A stretch of DNA of 64,000 nucleotides from Streptomyces sp. CC228A (GCF_021390935.1 NZ_JAJPUI010000001.1:1116001-1180000), one strand, 5' to 3'. Shown: positions 7,496-17,018, numbered from the stretch's first letter. Program-made: numbers and translations. Notes: generated from the sequence alone by a model not told the origin.

Positions 7496-9513
7496 GCGGG
7501 GACCTCCGTGGTGTCGAGAGGGTTGAGCTTGTTGGCTTGACGGATCTCGTCGACGATACGACCGATGATCTCCGTGATCCCGAAGTCCTTCGGGGTGAAG
7601 ACGGCGGCCACACCCGCCCGCCTCAGTTCTGCGGCGTCCGCGTTCGGGATGATCCCGCCGACGACGACCGGGATGTCGGCGGCGCCGGCCTCCCGCAGCC
7701 GGTGCAGCACGTCGGGCACCAGCTCGGCGTGCGACCCCGACAGGATGGACAGGCCCACGCAGTGCACGTCCTCCGCGAGCGCGGCGTCCACGATCTGCTC
7801 GGGGGTGAGCCGGATGCCCTGGTAGACCACCTCGAACCCGGCGTCGCGGGCCCGTACGGCGATCTGCTCGGCGCCGTTCGAGTGCCCGTCCAGGCCCGGC
7901 TTGCCCACCAGCAGCCGCAGCCGCCCCGCGCCCAGCTCGTCGGCCGTCCGGGCGACCTTGTCCCGGACGACCGCGAGCGGGGTGCCCGCCTCGGCCGCGA
8001 CGGCGACCGGGGCGGACGAGACGCCCGTGGGCGCGCGGAACTCGCCGAAGACGTCCCGCAGCGCCCACGCCCACTCCCCGGTGGTCACCCCCGCACGGGC
8101 GCACTCCAGGGTCGCGGCGAACAGGTTCCCGTCCCCTGCGGCCGTCGCCTTGAGGGCGGCGAGGGCCTCCTGGGCGCGGGTCTCGTCCCGGTTGTCGCGC
8201 CACTCGTGGAGCGCCGCGACGACCCGGGCCTCGTTCGCCGGGTCCACGGTCTGGATCGCGGTGTCCAGATCCGCGGTCAGCGGGTTGGGCTCGGTGGACT
8301 CGAAGCAGTTCACACCGACGATCTTCTCCTCGCCGGCCTCGATCCGGGCGCGCCGCTCCGCGTGCGACGCGACCAGCTGCGACTTGAGGTAGCCCGACTC
8401 GACGGCGGCCATCGCGCCGCCCATCTCCTGGATCCGCCGGATCTCCTCCAGGCACTCCGCGACGAGGGCGTCCACCTTGGCCTCGATCACGTGCGAACCG
8501 GCGAAGATGTCGTCGTACTCCAGCAGGTCGCTCTCGTGCGCCAGCACCTGCTGGATGCGCAGCGACCACTGCTGGTCCCACGGCCGGGGCAGGCCGAGGG
8601 CCTCGTTCCACGCCGGGAGCTGCACGGCGCGGGCGCGGGCGTCCTTCGACAGCGTCACCGCCAGCATCTCCAGGACGATGCGCTGCACGTTGTTCTCCGG
8701 CTGCGCCTCGGTCAGCCCCAGCGAGTTGACCTGCACGCCGTAGCGGAACCGGCGCTGCTTGGGGTTCTCGATCCCGTACCGCTCTCGGGTGATCTTGTCC
8801 CAGATGCGCCCGAAGGCGCGCATCTTGCACATCTCCTCGACGAAGCGGACGCCCGCGTTCACGAAGAACGAGATCCGGGCGACCACGTCGCCCCTGCGGT
8901 CCTCGGGGACCTGCCCCGAGGCGAACACCGCGTCCAGGACCGCGATGGCCGTGGACATGGCGTACGAGATCTCCTGGACCGGGGTGGCCCCCGCCTCCTG
9001 CAGGTGGTAGCTGCAGATGTTGATCGGGTTCCACTTCGGGATGTGGTTCACCGTGTAGGTGATCATGTCGGTGGTGAGGCGCAGGGACGGACCCGGCGGG
9101 AAGACGTGCGTCCCGCGCGACAGGTACTCCTTGACGATGTCGTTCTGCGTCGTCCCCTGGAGCCTGGAGATGTCCGCGCCCTGCTCCTCGGCCACCACCT
9201 GGTAGAGCGCCAGCAGCCACATGGCGGTGGCGTTGATGGTCATGGACGTGTTCATCTGCTCCAGGGGGATGTCCTGGAACAGCCGCCGCATGTCACCGAG
9301 GTGCGAGACCGGCACGCCGACCCGGCCGACCTCGCCGCGGGCCAGCACGTGGTCCGGGTCGTACCCCGTCTGCGTGGGCAGGTCGAACGCGACCGAGAGG
9401 CCCGTCTGGCCCTTGGCGAGGTTCCGCCGGTACAGCTCGTTGGACGCCTCGGCGGTCGAGTGGCCGGCGTACGTCCGCATGAGCCACGGCCGGTCCTTCT
9501 GACGCTCACTCAT
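7492..9513 (-). CDS. meaA: Ethylmalonyl-CoA mutase (MeaA/Ecm), coenzyme B12-dependent
   Basis: Rearranges ethylmalonyl-CoA to methylsuccinyl-CoA using adenosylcobalamin. The 673-residue single-chain protein has an N-terminal acyl-CoA-binding barrel, with FDLPTQTGYDPDH and MNTSMTINATA, and a C-terminal B12 domain with GLDGHSNGAEQI, where D-x-H-x-x-G falls at about residues 542-547 and His544 is the cobalt ligand. The C-terminal GGIIPNAD is the usual B12-domain landmark. Immediate neighbours ccr (10 bases upstream) and citE (4-base overlap) favour ethylmalonyl-CoA over methylmalonyl-CoA as substrate. Confidence 0.95.
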   Translation of the reverse strand: MSERQKDRPWLMRTYAGHSTAEASNELYRRNLAKGQTGLSVAFDLPTQTGYDPDHVLARGEVGRVGVPVSHLGDMRRLFQDIPLEQMNTSMTINATAMWLLALYQVVAEEQGADISRLQGTTQNDIVKEYLSRGTHVFPPGPSLRLTTDMITYTVNHIPKWNPINICSYHLQEAGATPVQEISYAMSTAIAVLDAVFASGQVPEDRRGDVVARISFFVNAGVRFVEEMCKMRAFGRIWDKITRERYGIENPKQRRFRYGVQVNSLGLTEAQPENNVQRIVLEMLAVTLSKDARARAVQLPAWNEALGLPRPWDQQWSLRIQQVLAHESDLLEYDDIFAGSHVIEAKVDALVAECLEEIRRIQEMGGAMAAVESGYLKSQLVASHAERRARIEAGEEKIVGVNCFESTEPNPLTADLDTAIQTVDPANEARVVAALHEWRDNRDETRAQEALAALKATAAGDGNLFAATLECARAGVTTGEWAWALRDVFGEFRAPTGVSSAPVAVAAEAGTPLAVVRDKVARTADELGAGRLRLLVGKPGLDGHSNGAEQIAVRARDAGFEVVYQGIRLTPEQIVDAALAEDVHCVGLSILSGSHAELVPDVLHRLREAGAADIPVVVGGIIPNADAAELRRAGVAAVFTPKDFGITEIIGRIVDEIRQANKLNPLDTTEVPA

Positions 9514-9523
9514 CGATGGACCC

Positions 9524-10861
9524 TCAGATGTTCCGGAAGCGGTTGATGGCGGCGAGGTGCTTCGCGCGCATCTCCTGGTCGCGCACGCCCAGACCCTCCT
9601 CCGGGGCCAGGCACAGGACGCCGACCTTGCCCTGGTGGACGTTGCGGTGCACGTCGTGGGCGGCCTGGCCGGTGTCCTCCAGGGAGTACACCTTCGACAG
9701 CGTCGGGTGGATCTTGCCCTTGGCGATCAGGCGGTTGGCCTCCCACGCCTCGCGGTAGTTCGCGAAGTGCGAGCCGATGATCCGCTTCAGCGACATCCAC
9801 AGGTAGCGGTTGTCGTACTCGTGCATGTAGCCCGAGGTCGAGGCGCAGGTGGTGATGGTGCCGCCCTTGCGGGTGACGTAGACGGAGGCGCCGAAGGTCT
9901 CGCGGCCCGGGTGCTCGAAGACGATGTCGATGTCCTCGCCGCCGGTGAGCTCGCGGATGCGCTTGCCGAAGCGCTTCCACTCCTTCGGGTCCTGCGTCTG
10001 CTCGTCCTTCCAGAACTTGTAGCCCTCGGCGGTGCGGTCGATGATCGCCTCGGCGCCCATGGAGCGGCAGATCTCCGCCTTCTGCGGGCTGGAGACGACG
10101 CAGATCGGGTTGGCGCCGCCGGCGAGGGCGAACTGGGTGGCGTAGGAGCCGAGGCCGCCCGAGGCGCCCCAGATCAGGACGTTGTCGCCCTGCTTCATCC
10201 CGGCGCCGTTGCGGGAGACCAGCTGGCGGTACGCGGTGGAGTTCACCAGGCCCGGCGCCGCCGCCTCCTCCCAGCTGAGGTGGTCCGGCTTCGGCATCAG
10301 CTGGTTCGACTTCACCAGGGCGATCTCGGCGAGGCCGCCGAAGTTGGTCTCGAAGCCCCAGATGCGCTGCTCCGGGTCGAGCATCGTGTCGTTGTGGCCC
10401 TCGGAGGACTCCAGCTCGACGGACAGGCAGTGCGCGACGACCTCGTCGCCGGGCCGCCAGGCGTTGACGCCCGGGCCGGTGCGCAGCACGACGCCCGCGA
10501 GGTCGGAGCCGATGATGTGGTAGGGCAGGTCGTGGCGCTTGGCCAGGTCGGACGTGCGGCCGTAGCGCTCCAGGAAGCCGAAGGTCGACAGCGGCTCGAA
10601 GATCGACGTCCACACCGAGTTGTAGTTGACCGAGCTGGCCATCACGGCGACGAGGGCCTCGCCCGGGCCGAGCTCGGGCAGCGGGACGTTGTCGAGGTGG
10701 AGCGACTTGCGGGGGTCCTTGTCGCGGGTGGCGAGGCCGGCGAACATCTCGGTCTCGTCCTTGTGCACGGTGATCGCGCGGTACGACTCGGGGAGCGGCA
10801 GGTTGGCGAAGTCGGCGGACGTCGAGTCCGGCGACTGGATCGCGTCCAGGATTTCCTTCAC
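9524..10861 (-). CDS. ccr: Crotonyl-CoA carboxylase/reductase
   Basis: NADPH-dependent reductive carboxylation of crotonyl-CoA to (2S)-ethylmalonyl-CoA, the key step of the ethylmalonyl-CoA pathway and a source of polyketide extender units. The 445-residue MDR-family protein has the NADPH loop GASGGLGSYATQFA. With GTG at 10861 as start, the known CO2-contact residues of actinomycete Ccr fall at their published numbers: Asn81 (SSVNYNS), Phe170 and Glu171 (GFETNFGG). The His of SHFANY matches His365. This supports the start, which also has a GGAGG site 8 bases upstream. First gene of the five-gene operon. Confidence 0.97.
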   Translation of the reverse strand: MKEILDAIQSPDSTSADFANLPLPESYRAITVHKDETEMFAGLATRDKDPRKSLHLDNVPLPELGPGEALVAVMASSVNYNSVWTSIFEPLSTFGFLERYGRTSDLAKRHDLPYHIIGSDLAGVVLRTGPGVNAWRPGDEVVAHCLSVELESSEGHNDTMLDPEQRIWGFETNFGGLAEIALVKSNQLMPKPDHLSWEEAAAPGLVNSTAYRQLVSRNGAGMKQGDNVLIWGASGGLGSYATQFALAGGANPICVVSSPQKAEICRSMGAEAIIDRTAEGYKFWKDEQTQDPKEWKRFGKRIRELTGGEDIDIVFEHPGRETFGASVYVTRKGGTITTCASTSGYMHEYDNRYLWMSLKRIIGSHFANYREAWEANRLIAKGKIHPTLSKVYSLEDTGQAAHDVHRNVHQGKVGVLCLAPEEGLGVRDQEMRAKHLAAINRFRNI

Positions 10862-11087
10862 GGTGGTGCCTCCGGCGAAGAGCAGGCGTCTGCGAAGACG
10901 CTGGGAGAACGTCGAGGTGCTGCAGCTGTGGAGGTGTGCCGTCGGTTCGGCCGGGTGGTGCTTGGCGGCGCGGGGTGGTGCGCGGAAGTGCCTGTGACGC
11001 AGGCGTCCGGACGCGCGGCCCCGGGAGGGGCTGCGGGGACAACCGGCGTGCGGGGGATCCCTGCACTCCGGCCGCCCGGACAACATC

Positions 11088-11130
11088 AACGTATGGCACG
11101 CCGTGCCAGGTGACAAGACACTGCGTGCCA
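11088..11130 (-). promoter_or_regulatory. Probable ccr operon promoter with a palindrome filling its spacer
   Basis: Reading the minus strand, TTGTCA (11116-11111) and TACGTT (11093-11088) are separated by exactly 17 bases, a good vegetative -35/-10 pair. The spacer contains the perfect palindrome TGGCACGGCGTGCCA (11108-11094). A further half-site, TGGCACGCAG (11130-11121), lies 22 bases upstream, two helical turns. Transcription would start near 11081, leaving a leader of about 220 bases. The arrangement suggests a repressor that occludes the core promoter; the regulator is unknown. Confidence 0.55.
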
Positions 11131-11218
11131 ACAATTTCTCTCAACTGCGACCGGTCGCCCTCGAATGAGCGATGATCGATCGTTCGTCCTGGTCCAACAC
11201 CGCTGACCTGCACAAACG

Positions 11219-11263
11219 CACAGAGGCGGCCGCTCCCCGCCAGGGGGAGCGGCCGCCTCTGTG
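11219..11263. terminator. Very strong 20-bp hairpin terminator
   Basis: Perfect 20-bp stem (CACAGAGGCGGCCGCTCCCC and its complement) around a 5-base loop, about 90 bases beyond the stop of the surface-protein gene. It insulates the ccr promoter from read-through. Confidence 0.88.
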
Positions 11264-11348
11264 ACCTAGATCGCGAACCGGCCGGGGGCCTCAGCCGCGC
11301 GGCCGCCGATCGCGGACGGCGTCCGCGCGGACGGGCAGCACCGCGGCG

Positions 11349-13060
11349 TCAACGCTCACCGGCGCCCGCGGCGCCGCGCCGCCGGACCGCGAGGAGCGTC
11401 GCCGCACCGGCGGCGGTCAGGGCCGCCGCGGCTCCGCCGAGCACCAGGGCACCGTCCGCACCCGTGCGGGCCAGCGCACCCGGATCGCCCTGGGCCGCCG
11501 GGCCGCCGCCGACGGCACCGCGGCGGACGGCGAGGCCGAAGCGGTCGGCGCCGCGCTCGCCGACGGGCTGCCGCTCGGGCTCGGCTCCGCACCGCCCGCC
11601 GCGGACGCGGACACGGTCAGGAACGCCACCCGCGCCCGCTGCTCGGCGTCGTACGGGCTCTCGGCGGCACGAACACCACGCCCCGCGCCGCGTCGAGGAC
11701 CCGCGCCGCCTTCAGCGTGAAGCCGAACAGCCGCTTGCCGCCCGGCTCCAGCGCCGCGTCGTCCGTGCAGCGGTAGACCGCGCCGGACGGCACCGGCGCC
11801 ACGTCGCCCGGCCGGTCGCCGAAGGACGGCTTGCCGCCCTTCCCGCCGTCCGGCCAGGTCGTCGGCGCGCACCGCTCGTCGGGCCGCACGACCTCCACAC
11901 CCCGCGGGACCTCGACCAGGACGCCAGGACGGGCCAGCGGCGCCCGCCCCCGGTTCTCCACGCCGACCTCGGCGCTGAACTCCTCCCCGGCCGCCGTCCG
12001 GGCGCTCGCCCCGACGGCCGCACCGTCCGCGGCCGCCGCGCTGCGCACCGCCAGGACGTTCCGCGCCCACGTGATCTCTGTCGACCGGCCGCGGCACCCG
12101 CGGCGGCACCGGCGACGTGCGCGGCGCCAGCGCCAGGGGCGCGGAGCCGCCCTTGACACCCGTGCGCTCCACCGCGGTTGTCGTGGCGTACACCTCGATG
12201 CGGCCGGACTCGGCCAGGCCCGCCATGGCGACCTGGAGCTCCGGGGCGACGGTGTAGGTGCGGCCCGGCTCCAGGACGGTGTCGATCTCGCAGGCCATGC
12301 CGATCCGCGCGGAGCCCGGCTTCGCGGGGTCCGCGGTGCGGTACCAGCAGTTGCCGTGGTCGCCGGGCAGGGTCACGGTCCGGTCCCCGTCGAAGCCGTC
12401 GGCGACCACGGTGACCCGGTCGAGGGGCCGCGCCCCGATGTTCGTGATGTCGAACGAGAAGCCGGCCGTGCCGCCCGGCGCCACGTCGAGCTGCGGCGGG
12501 TCGGGGAAGCCCCCGTCGGCCACGGCGTCCCGGTCCTCGATGCGGACCTCCGTCTCGGCGGGCCGCTCGGTGGCCGCCCGCGCGTTGTCCGCGCGGACGG
12601 TGGCCCTGACGACGCCGCGGTCGCCGGCGGCGGTGCCGAGCCGCGGCCGCACCAGGAACGGCAGTACCGCGCCCGGGTCGTGGGCCTCGTCGGGCACGGT
12701 CACGGGGCAGACCGCCTCCACCTCGGTGACCCGGCACGACGCCGGGAAGCGGAACTCGGCCACGTCCTCGGCGCCGCTGGTGTCCACGATCAGCTCGGCA
12801 CCGGTCACCGGACGGCCGTCCGGCCGCAGCCCCGACACCGTGTACTGGTACGTGGTGAAGTGCGCCTCGGTGAGCGCACCCGCCGGCCGGGGCAGCGGGC
12901 CGGCGCCGTGGCTGCCGATGTTCAGCACCGCCGGCGGCTCCGGATCGGGTTCGGCCTGCGCGGGCATGGCGGCCGCGGCCGCCAGCCCCGACAGGAGCAC
13001 GGCCAGCGCTGCGCCGCCCCCGGCGGCACGGCGTACCGGCCCGGGCTGGTAATGCGTCAT
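11349..13060 (-). pseudogene. LAxTG-anchored cell-surface protein, interrupted by three frameshifts
   Basis: Restored in order it is an exported wall protein. It has a signal peptide (Arg-rich start, LAVLLSGLAAAAAMPAQA), about 300 residues of beta-rich domains with repeated DUF11-like phrases (FSFDITNIGARPLDRVTV; FSAEVGVENRGRAPLARPGV), a Ser/Pro/Ala wall-spanning tail, then LARTG, a hydrophobic helix and RRRGAAGAGER. That end is a sortase sorting signal. The frame changes near 12085, 11665 and 11515; each downstream piece continues the expected protein at high GC3, so at most three single-base events separate it from an intact gene. Sequencing error or recent decay cannot be told apart here. 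Start ATG 13060. Confidence 0.75.
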
Positions 13061-13221
13061 GGAGGAAGACCACACCTCTCGACAGGAACGGTTCGGTGAG
13101 CGGAGGCGCAGGGCGTCACCCTGTGTGCTCCGCCCCGCGTTCCGCTGGTTGGACTCCTGCCGGGGCCGGAGGGTTGCACGGGAATCCGATCACCCGTCCG
13201 GCGCGGGTCCGCGCCCGTGGC

Positions 13222-14049
13222 TCAGGCGTCGGCGCCGTGGCCGAGGGCCCGCGTGATGGTGCGCATGACCTGGTCGAGCGGCGCGTCGGTGCGGGCCACC
13301 GCCACCAGGACGCCGCCTTCGTCGGAGGCGGTCACCGCCGGGCCCTCCGCGCCCTGCACCGGAGCGGTCCGGCCGGCGCCGATGCCCGAGCCGAAGGTCC
13401 GGCGCACGATCGCGAACGCGTGGTCGAGCTGGGTCTCCACGTCCCCCTTGCCGCCGGCCCGCAGCCAGCGGCGCAGCACGTGGTTGTGCGCGGTGACCAC
13501 CGCGGACGCCGCGACCTCCGCCAGCAGCGGGTCGTCGTTGCCGTCGTGGTGGTCCCGCTCGTCGAAGTGGCTCAGGAGGTAGCGGGTGAACAGCCGCTCG
13601 TAGCGGGCCACCGAGGCGATCTCGCGCTCCCGCAGCGTGGGCACCTCGCGGGTGAGGCGGTAGCGGGCGACGGACACCGCCGGGGAGGCGGCGTACATCT
13701 TCATGACCTCCTTGATGCCCCGGCACACCGTGTCCAGCGGGTGCTCGTGCGCCGGCGCGGCGTTGAGCACCGCCTCGGCCCGCATCAGCGTGTCGTCGTG
13801 GTCCGGGAAGATCGCCTCTTCCTTGGAGCGGAAGTGCCGGAAGAAGGTCCGGCGGGCGACGCCCGCCGCCGCGGCGATCTCGTCGACCGTCGTGGCCTCG
13901 TACCCCTTGGTGGCGAACAGCTCCATGGCCGCCGCGGCCAGTTCCCGGCGCATCTTCAGCCGCTGGGCGGCGGCGCGGCTGCCCGCGGCGGTCTCCTGGG
14001 TGTCGGGTGCGGCGGCGGTGGCACGGGGTGACTTCGCGGGCTGGGGCAT
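13222..14049 (-). CDS. TetR-family transcriptional regulator
   Basis: DNA-binding repressor. After an Ala/Pro-rich leader, residues ~30-80 hold the TetR helix-turn-helix: RRELAAAAMELFATKGYEATTVDEIAAAAGVARRTFFRHFRSKEE, quoted here only as its two landmarks ATTVDEIA and RRTFFRHF. The C-terminal ligand domain is all-helical and ends in an Ala/Gly-rich stretch. Its stop lies 160 bases from the start of the surface-protein gene, and it sits beside the 3-hydroxyacyl-CoA dehydrogenase and near the ethylmalonyl-CoA operon, so it could sense an acyl-CoA; that is inference. Start is ambiguous between ATG 14067 and ATG 14049. Confidence 0.88.
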   Translation of the reverse strand: MPQPAKSPRATAAAPDTQETAAGSRAAAQRLKMRRELAAAAMELFATKGYEATTVDEIAAAAGVARRTFFRHFRSKEEAIFPDHDDTLMRAEAVLNAAPAHEHPLDTVCRGIKEVMKMYAASPAVSVARYRLTREVPTLREREIASVARYERLFTRYLLSHFDERDHHDGNDDPLLAEVAASAVVTAHNHVLRRWLRAGGKGDVETQLDHAFAIVRRTFGSGIGAGRTAPVQGAEGPAVTASDEGGVLVAVARTDAPLDQVMRTITRALGHGADA

Positions 14050-14201
14050 GCCCCGAACGTACTGCATCCGGGCAGGTGGACGCGTCGGCGGGGGAGGGCC
14101 GCCCGAGCGTTCGAGCAGCCCGCCCCACGTCCCGTACGCGCCGCGCGGTCCGGCGGCGCCGCGCGGGCGGGGCGCCGCCGCCCCTCCGCGGCGGCGGCTG
14201 C

Positions 14202-14240
14202 GGGGCCGGGCCCACCGGAGACCTCCGGAGAGCCGGCCCC
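14202..14240. terminator. Two-part hairpin terminator after the hydroxyacyl-CoA dehydrogenase
   Basis: Outer stem GGGGCCGG/CCGGCCCC encloses a second stem CCGGAG/CTCCGG. It lies 38 bases downstream of the minus-strand stop at 14278. Confidence 0.6.
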
Positions 14241-14277
14241 GTGCTCCGGGCCCCGCGCGGCGGCCGTACCTCGCCGG

Positions 14278-16062
14278 TCAGCGCCGGGCATACTCGCGGA
14301 AGCCGCGGCCCGTCTTGCGGCCCAGGCAGCCCGCCGCGACCAGGTGCTCCAGCAGCGGCGCGGGCGCCAGGCCCGGCTCGCGGAACTCGCGGTGCAGGAC
14401 CCGCTCGATGGCCAGCGACACGTCCAGCCCGACGACGTCCAGCAGTTCGAACGGCCCCATCGGGTAGCCGCCGCCCAGCCGCATCGCCGCGTCGATGTCG
14501 TCGAGGGAGGCGTAGTGCTCCTGCACCATCTTGATCGCGTTGTTCAGGTACGGGAAGAGCAGCGCGTTCACGATGAAGCCGGCGCGGTCCCCGCAGTCCA
14601 CCGGGTGCTTGCGGATCCTCGTGGTGACGGCGCGGACCGTGGCGTGCACGTCGTCGCCGGTGAGGACGGTGCGGACGATCTCGACCAGCTTCATCGCCGG
14701 CGCCGGGTTGAAGAAGTGCATGCCGATCACGTCCTGCGGGCGCGAGGTCGCGCGGGCGCAGGCGATGACAGGCAGGGAGGAGGTGGTGGTGGCGAGGACG
14801 GCACCCGGCTTGCACACCTTGTCCAGGGTGGCGAAGAGCTGCCGCTTGACCTCCAGGTCCTCCGCGACCGCCTCCACCGCCAGGTCGACGTCCGCGAAGG
14901 CGTCCAGCGACCCGGCGGGGGAGATCCGCGCCAGCGTCGCGTCCCGGGCGTCGGCCGTCATCCGGCCCTTGTCGACGGACCGGGCCAGCGACTTGGCGAT
15001 CCTGGCCTTCGCCGCCTCCGCCTTCTCCGGCGAGCGGGCCGCCAGCACCACGTCGTAGCCGGCCTTCGCGAACACCTCCGCGATGCCCGATGCCATCGTG
15101 CCGGACCCGGCGACGCCCACGGACGACACCTGGCGCCCGCCGTCCGGGCCCTCGCCGCCGCCCCGCGGGGTCAGCGCGTCCGGCACGACCGTGCCGCTGC
15201 CCGGCGCCTCGTACGTGTAGAAGCCGCGTCCCGCCTTCCGGCCGGTCAGCCCGGCCTCGCTGAGCTGCTTGAGGATCGGCGCCGGCGCGTGCAGCCGGTC
15301 CTGCGACTCGGCGTACATCGCCTCCAGGACCGTGCGGGCCGTGTCGACGCCGATCAGGTCGAGCAGCGCCAGCGGCCCCATCGGCAGGCCGCAGCCCAGC
15401 CGCATCGCCGCGTCGATGTCCTCACGCGACGCGTACCGGGACTCGTACATCGCGGCGGCCTGGTTGAGGTAGCCGAACAGCAGGCCGTCCGCGACGAAAC
15501 CGGGCCGGTCGCCGACGGCGACGGGCTCCTTGCCGAGGGCGATCGCCAGGTCCGTGACCGCGGCCACGGCCTGCGGCGCGGTCAGCACGGACGACACGAT
15601 CTCGACCAGCTTCATCGCCGGCGCCGGGTTGAAGAAGTGCATCCCCAGCACCCGTTCCGGGTGCGCCGAGTCGGCGGCCAGCCGGGTCACCGACAGCGCG
15701 TTGGTACCCGTCGCGATGATCGCCCCGGGCCGCAGGACCCCGTCCAGCGCGCTGATCACCTGCTGCTTCAGCTCGTACGACTCGGGGACCACCTCGATGA
15801 CCAGGTCGGCGTCGGCCGCGGCCTGGAGGTCGGTGAACGTCCGGAACCGGGCGAGGATGTCGCGCCGCTCCTCCTCGCTGATCCGCTCCCGGGCCACGGA
15901 CCGTGCCGTGGCGGCCTCCAGGGCGGCGACCGCGCCGCGGGCGGCGGTCTCACTGGTGTCGATGCCGATGACCTCGCGGCCGGCGCGGGCCAGGACCTCG
16001 GCGATACCGCCGCCCATGGTGCCGAGGCCGACGACGGCGATGGTGGAGAGAGGGGTGTCCAT
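14278..16062 (-). CDS. 3-hydroxyacyl-CoA dehydrogenase, internally duplicated (two full domains)
   Basis: NAD-dependent oxidation of 3-hydroxyacyl-CoA to 3-ketoacyl-CoA. The 594-residue protein is a tandem duplication of an Hbd/FadB-type unit. Each half has a Rossmann fold, the active-site phrase MHFFNPAPAMKLVEIV, and a C-terminal helical domain with GLPMGPLALLDL or GGYPMGPFELLDV. The first NAD loop is canonical, GLGTMGGG. The second is GSGTMASG, so the third Gly of G-x-G-x-x-G is Ala. ATG 16062 is preferred because it begins right before the first Rossmann strand and has a GGAG site. Single gene, probably fatty-acid or butyryl-CoA metabolism feeding the neighbouring ccr pathway. Confidence 0.93.
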   Translation of the reverse strand: MDTPLSTIAVVGLGTMGGGIAEVLARAGREVIGIDTSETAARGAVAALEAATARSVARERISEEERRDILARFRTFTDLQAAADADLVIEVVPESYELKQQVISALDGVLRPGAIIATGTNALSVTRLAADSAHPERVLGMHFFNPAPAMKLVEIVSSVLTAPQAVAAVTDLAIALGKEPVAVGDRPGFVADGLLFGYLNQAAAMYESRYASREDIDAAMRLGCGLPMGPLALLDLIGVDTARTVLEAMYAESQDRLHAPAPILKQLSEAGLTGRKAGRGFYTYEAPGSGTVVPDALTPRGGGEGPDGGRQVSSVGVAGSGTMASGIAEVFAKAGYDVVLAARSPEKAEAAKARIAKSLARSVDKGRMTADARDATLARISPAGSLDAFADVDLAVEAVAEDLEVKRQLFATLDKVCKPGAVLATTTSSLPVIACARATSRPQDVIGMHFFNPAPAMKLVEIVRTVLTGDDVHATVRAVTTRIRKHPVDCGDRAGFIVNALLFPYLNNAIKMVQEHYASLDDIDAAMRLGGGYPMGPFELLDVVGLDVSLAIERVLHREFREPGLAPAPLLEHLVAAGCLGRKTGRGFREYARR

Positions 16063-16422
16063 CACGGGACTCCAGGGATGAGTGACGACTGGTGATGAGG
16101 AGGGCGCGCGGACGCCGCAGCTCGCACACGCGCAGGCGTGGCGGAAGAGGGGCGGCAGGACCGCGCGCGACGGGCGCTGAGCACACGCGTCGCACGGTGG
16201 AAGGGCCGACGGACTCTGTCCCGGAGTCGCATCGTGAAAAGGTGCTGAACCGACTGGCACGCGGGCGGCTGCGTCACCAGGCCGCCCGAGGGCGCGGGGT
16301 GGAACCCCGCTGTGCGGGGAGTGTGCCCCGCTCACCTGAGATTAACTCGCGGGTAATGAGCGCGCCAGTCCCCGTGCGCTGTGATCTGGATCGCGGTGGC
16401 CGCGTCTCGCTACGCTCCCGCC
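16063..16422. other. Intergenic region, divergent promoters with small hairpins
   Basis: 360 bases between divergent genes with no credible coding frame. It contains inverted repeats GGGCGGC/GCCGCCC (16263-16287) and CCCCGC-TGT-GCGGGG (16305-16319), and an AT-richer patch around 16335-16357 that could be a promoter for the HEAT-repeat gene. I see no recognisable operator. Confidence 0.35.
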
Positions 16423-17010
16423 ATGGACGCGGACGAGGCCGAGTGGGGTTCGCTGACGGACCGGTTGGCGGACGAGGCCGGCGCGGCCGGGGACACCGAC
16501 GCATACGAGCGGCTCGCCGCGACCGGCGACCCGGAGGACCTGGCCGACGTGCTCACCGCCCCTGGCCGGCCGCTGTGGGCGCGGGAGCTCGCGGCGTTCC
16601 GGCTCGGCCTCGGCGGCGACCGGCGGGCCTTCGAAGCGCTGGTGCTGCTGCTCAACCACCGGGACGCGGAGCGCTGCGTGTCCGCGGCGTACGCCCTCGT
16701 CCGGCTGGGGGACCCGCGCACCGCGCGGGCGGCCGCCGCCCTGGCCACCAACGAACTGCGGGTCGCCTACGCCCTGGCCCCGGTCCGCCTGCTGGCGGCG
16801 CTGCGGGCCCCGGAGGCGGTGCCCGCGCTGATCACGGCCCTCGGGCGGCGCCTCGCCCCCGGCGACCCGCACTGGCGGGTGGGCGTGGCCTGCGCCGAGG
16901 GCCTGGGGGCCCTCGCCGACCCGCGGGCCCGGCCGGTGCTGGAGGCGGCCGCGCCGCACCCCCGCATCGGCGCCGCGGCGCGAGCCGCCCTGGGCAACCT
17001 GCCGGTCTGA
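16423..17010 (+). CDS. HEAT-repeat domain protein
   Basis: 195-residue all-helical protein. Helical pairs recur at about 30-residue spacing: AERCVSAAYALVRLGDPRTARAA, AYALAPVRLLAALRAPEAVPAL and WRVGVACAEGLGALADPRARPVL, the last two ending in the typical ALxALGDPRA-type HEAT turn. Such proteins are adaptors rather than enzymes; partners are unknown. ATG 16423 starts before the acidic N-terminal helix (MDADEAEW). It is transcribed alone, divergent from the dehydrogenase, and ends before a small hairpin. Confidence 0.8.
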   Translation: MDADEAEWGSLTDRLADEAGAAGDTDAYERLAATGDPEDLADVLTAPGRPLWARELAAFRLGLGGDRRAFEALVLLLNHRDAERCVSAAYALVRLGDPRTARAAAALATNELRVAYALAPVRLLAALRAPEAVPALITALGRRLAPGDPHWRVGVACAEGLGALADPRARPVLEAAAPHPRIGAAARAALGNLPV

Positions 17011-17018
17011 CCTGGCCG

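Noticed and set aside
13190..14815. 541-residue minus-strand frame over the TetR region
   Set aside because: Shadow of the TetR and dehydrogenase genes in another frame, Arg/Gly-rich, no domain.
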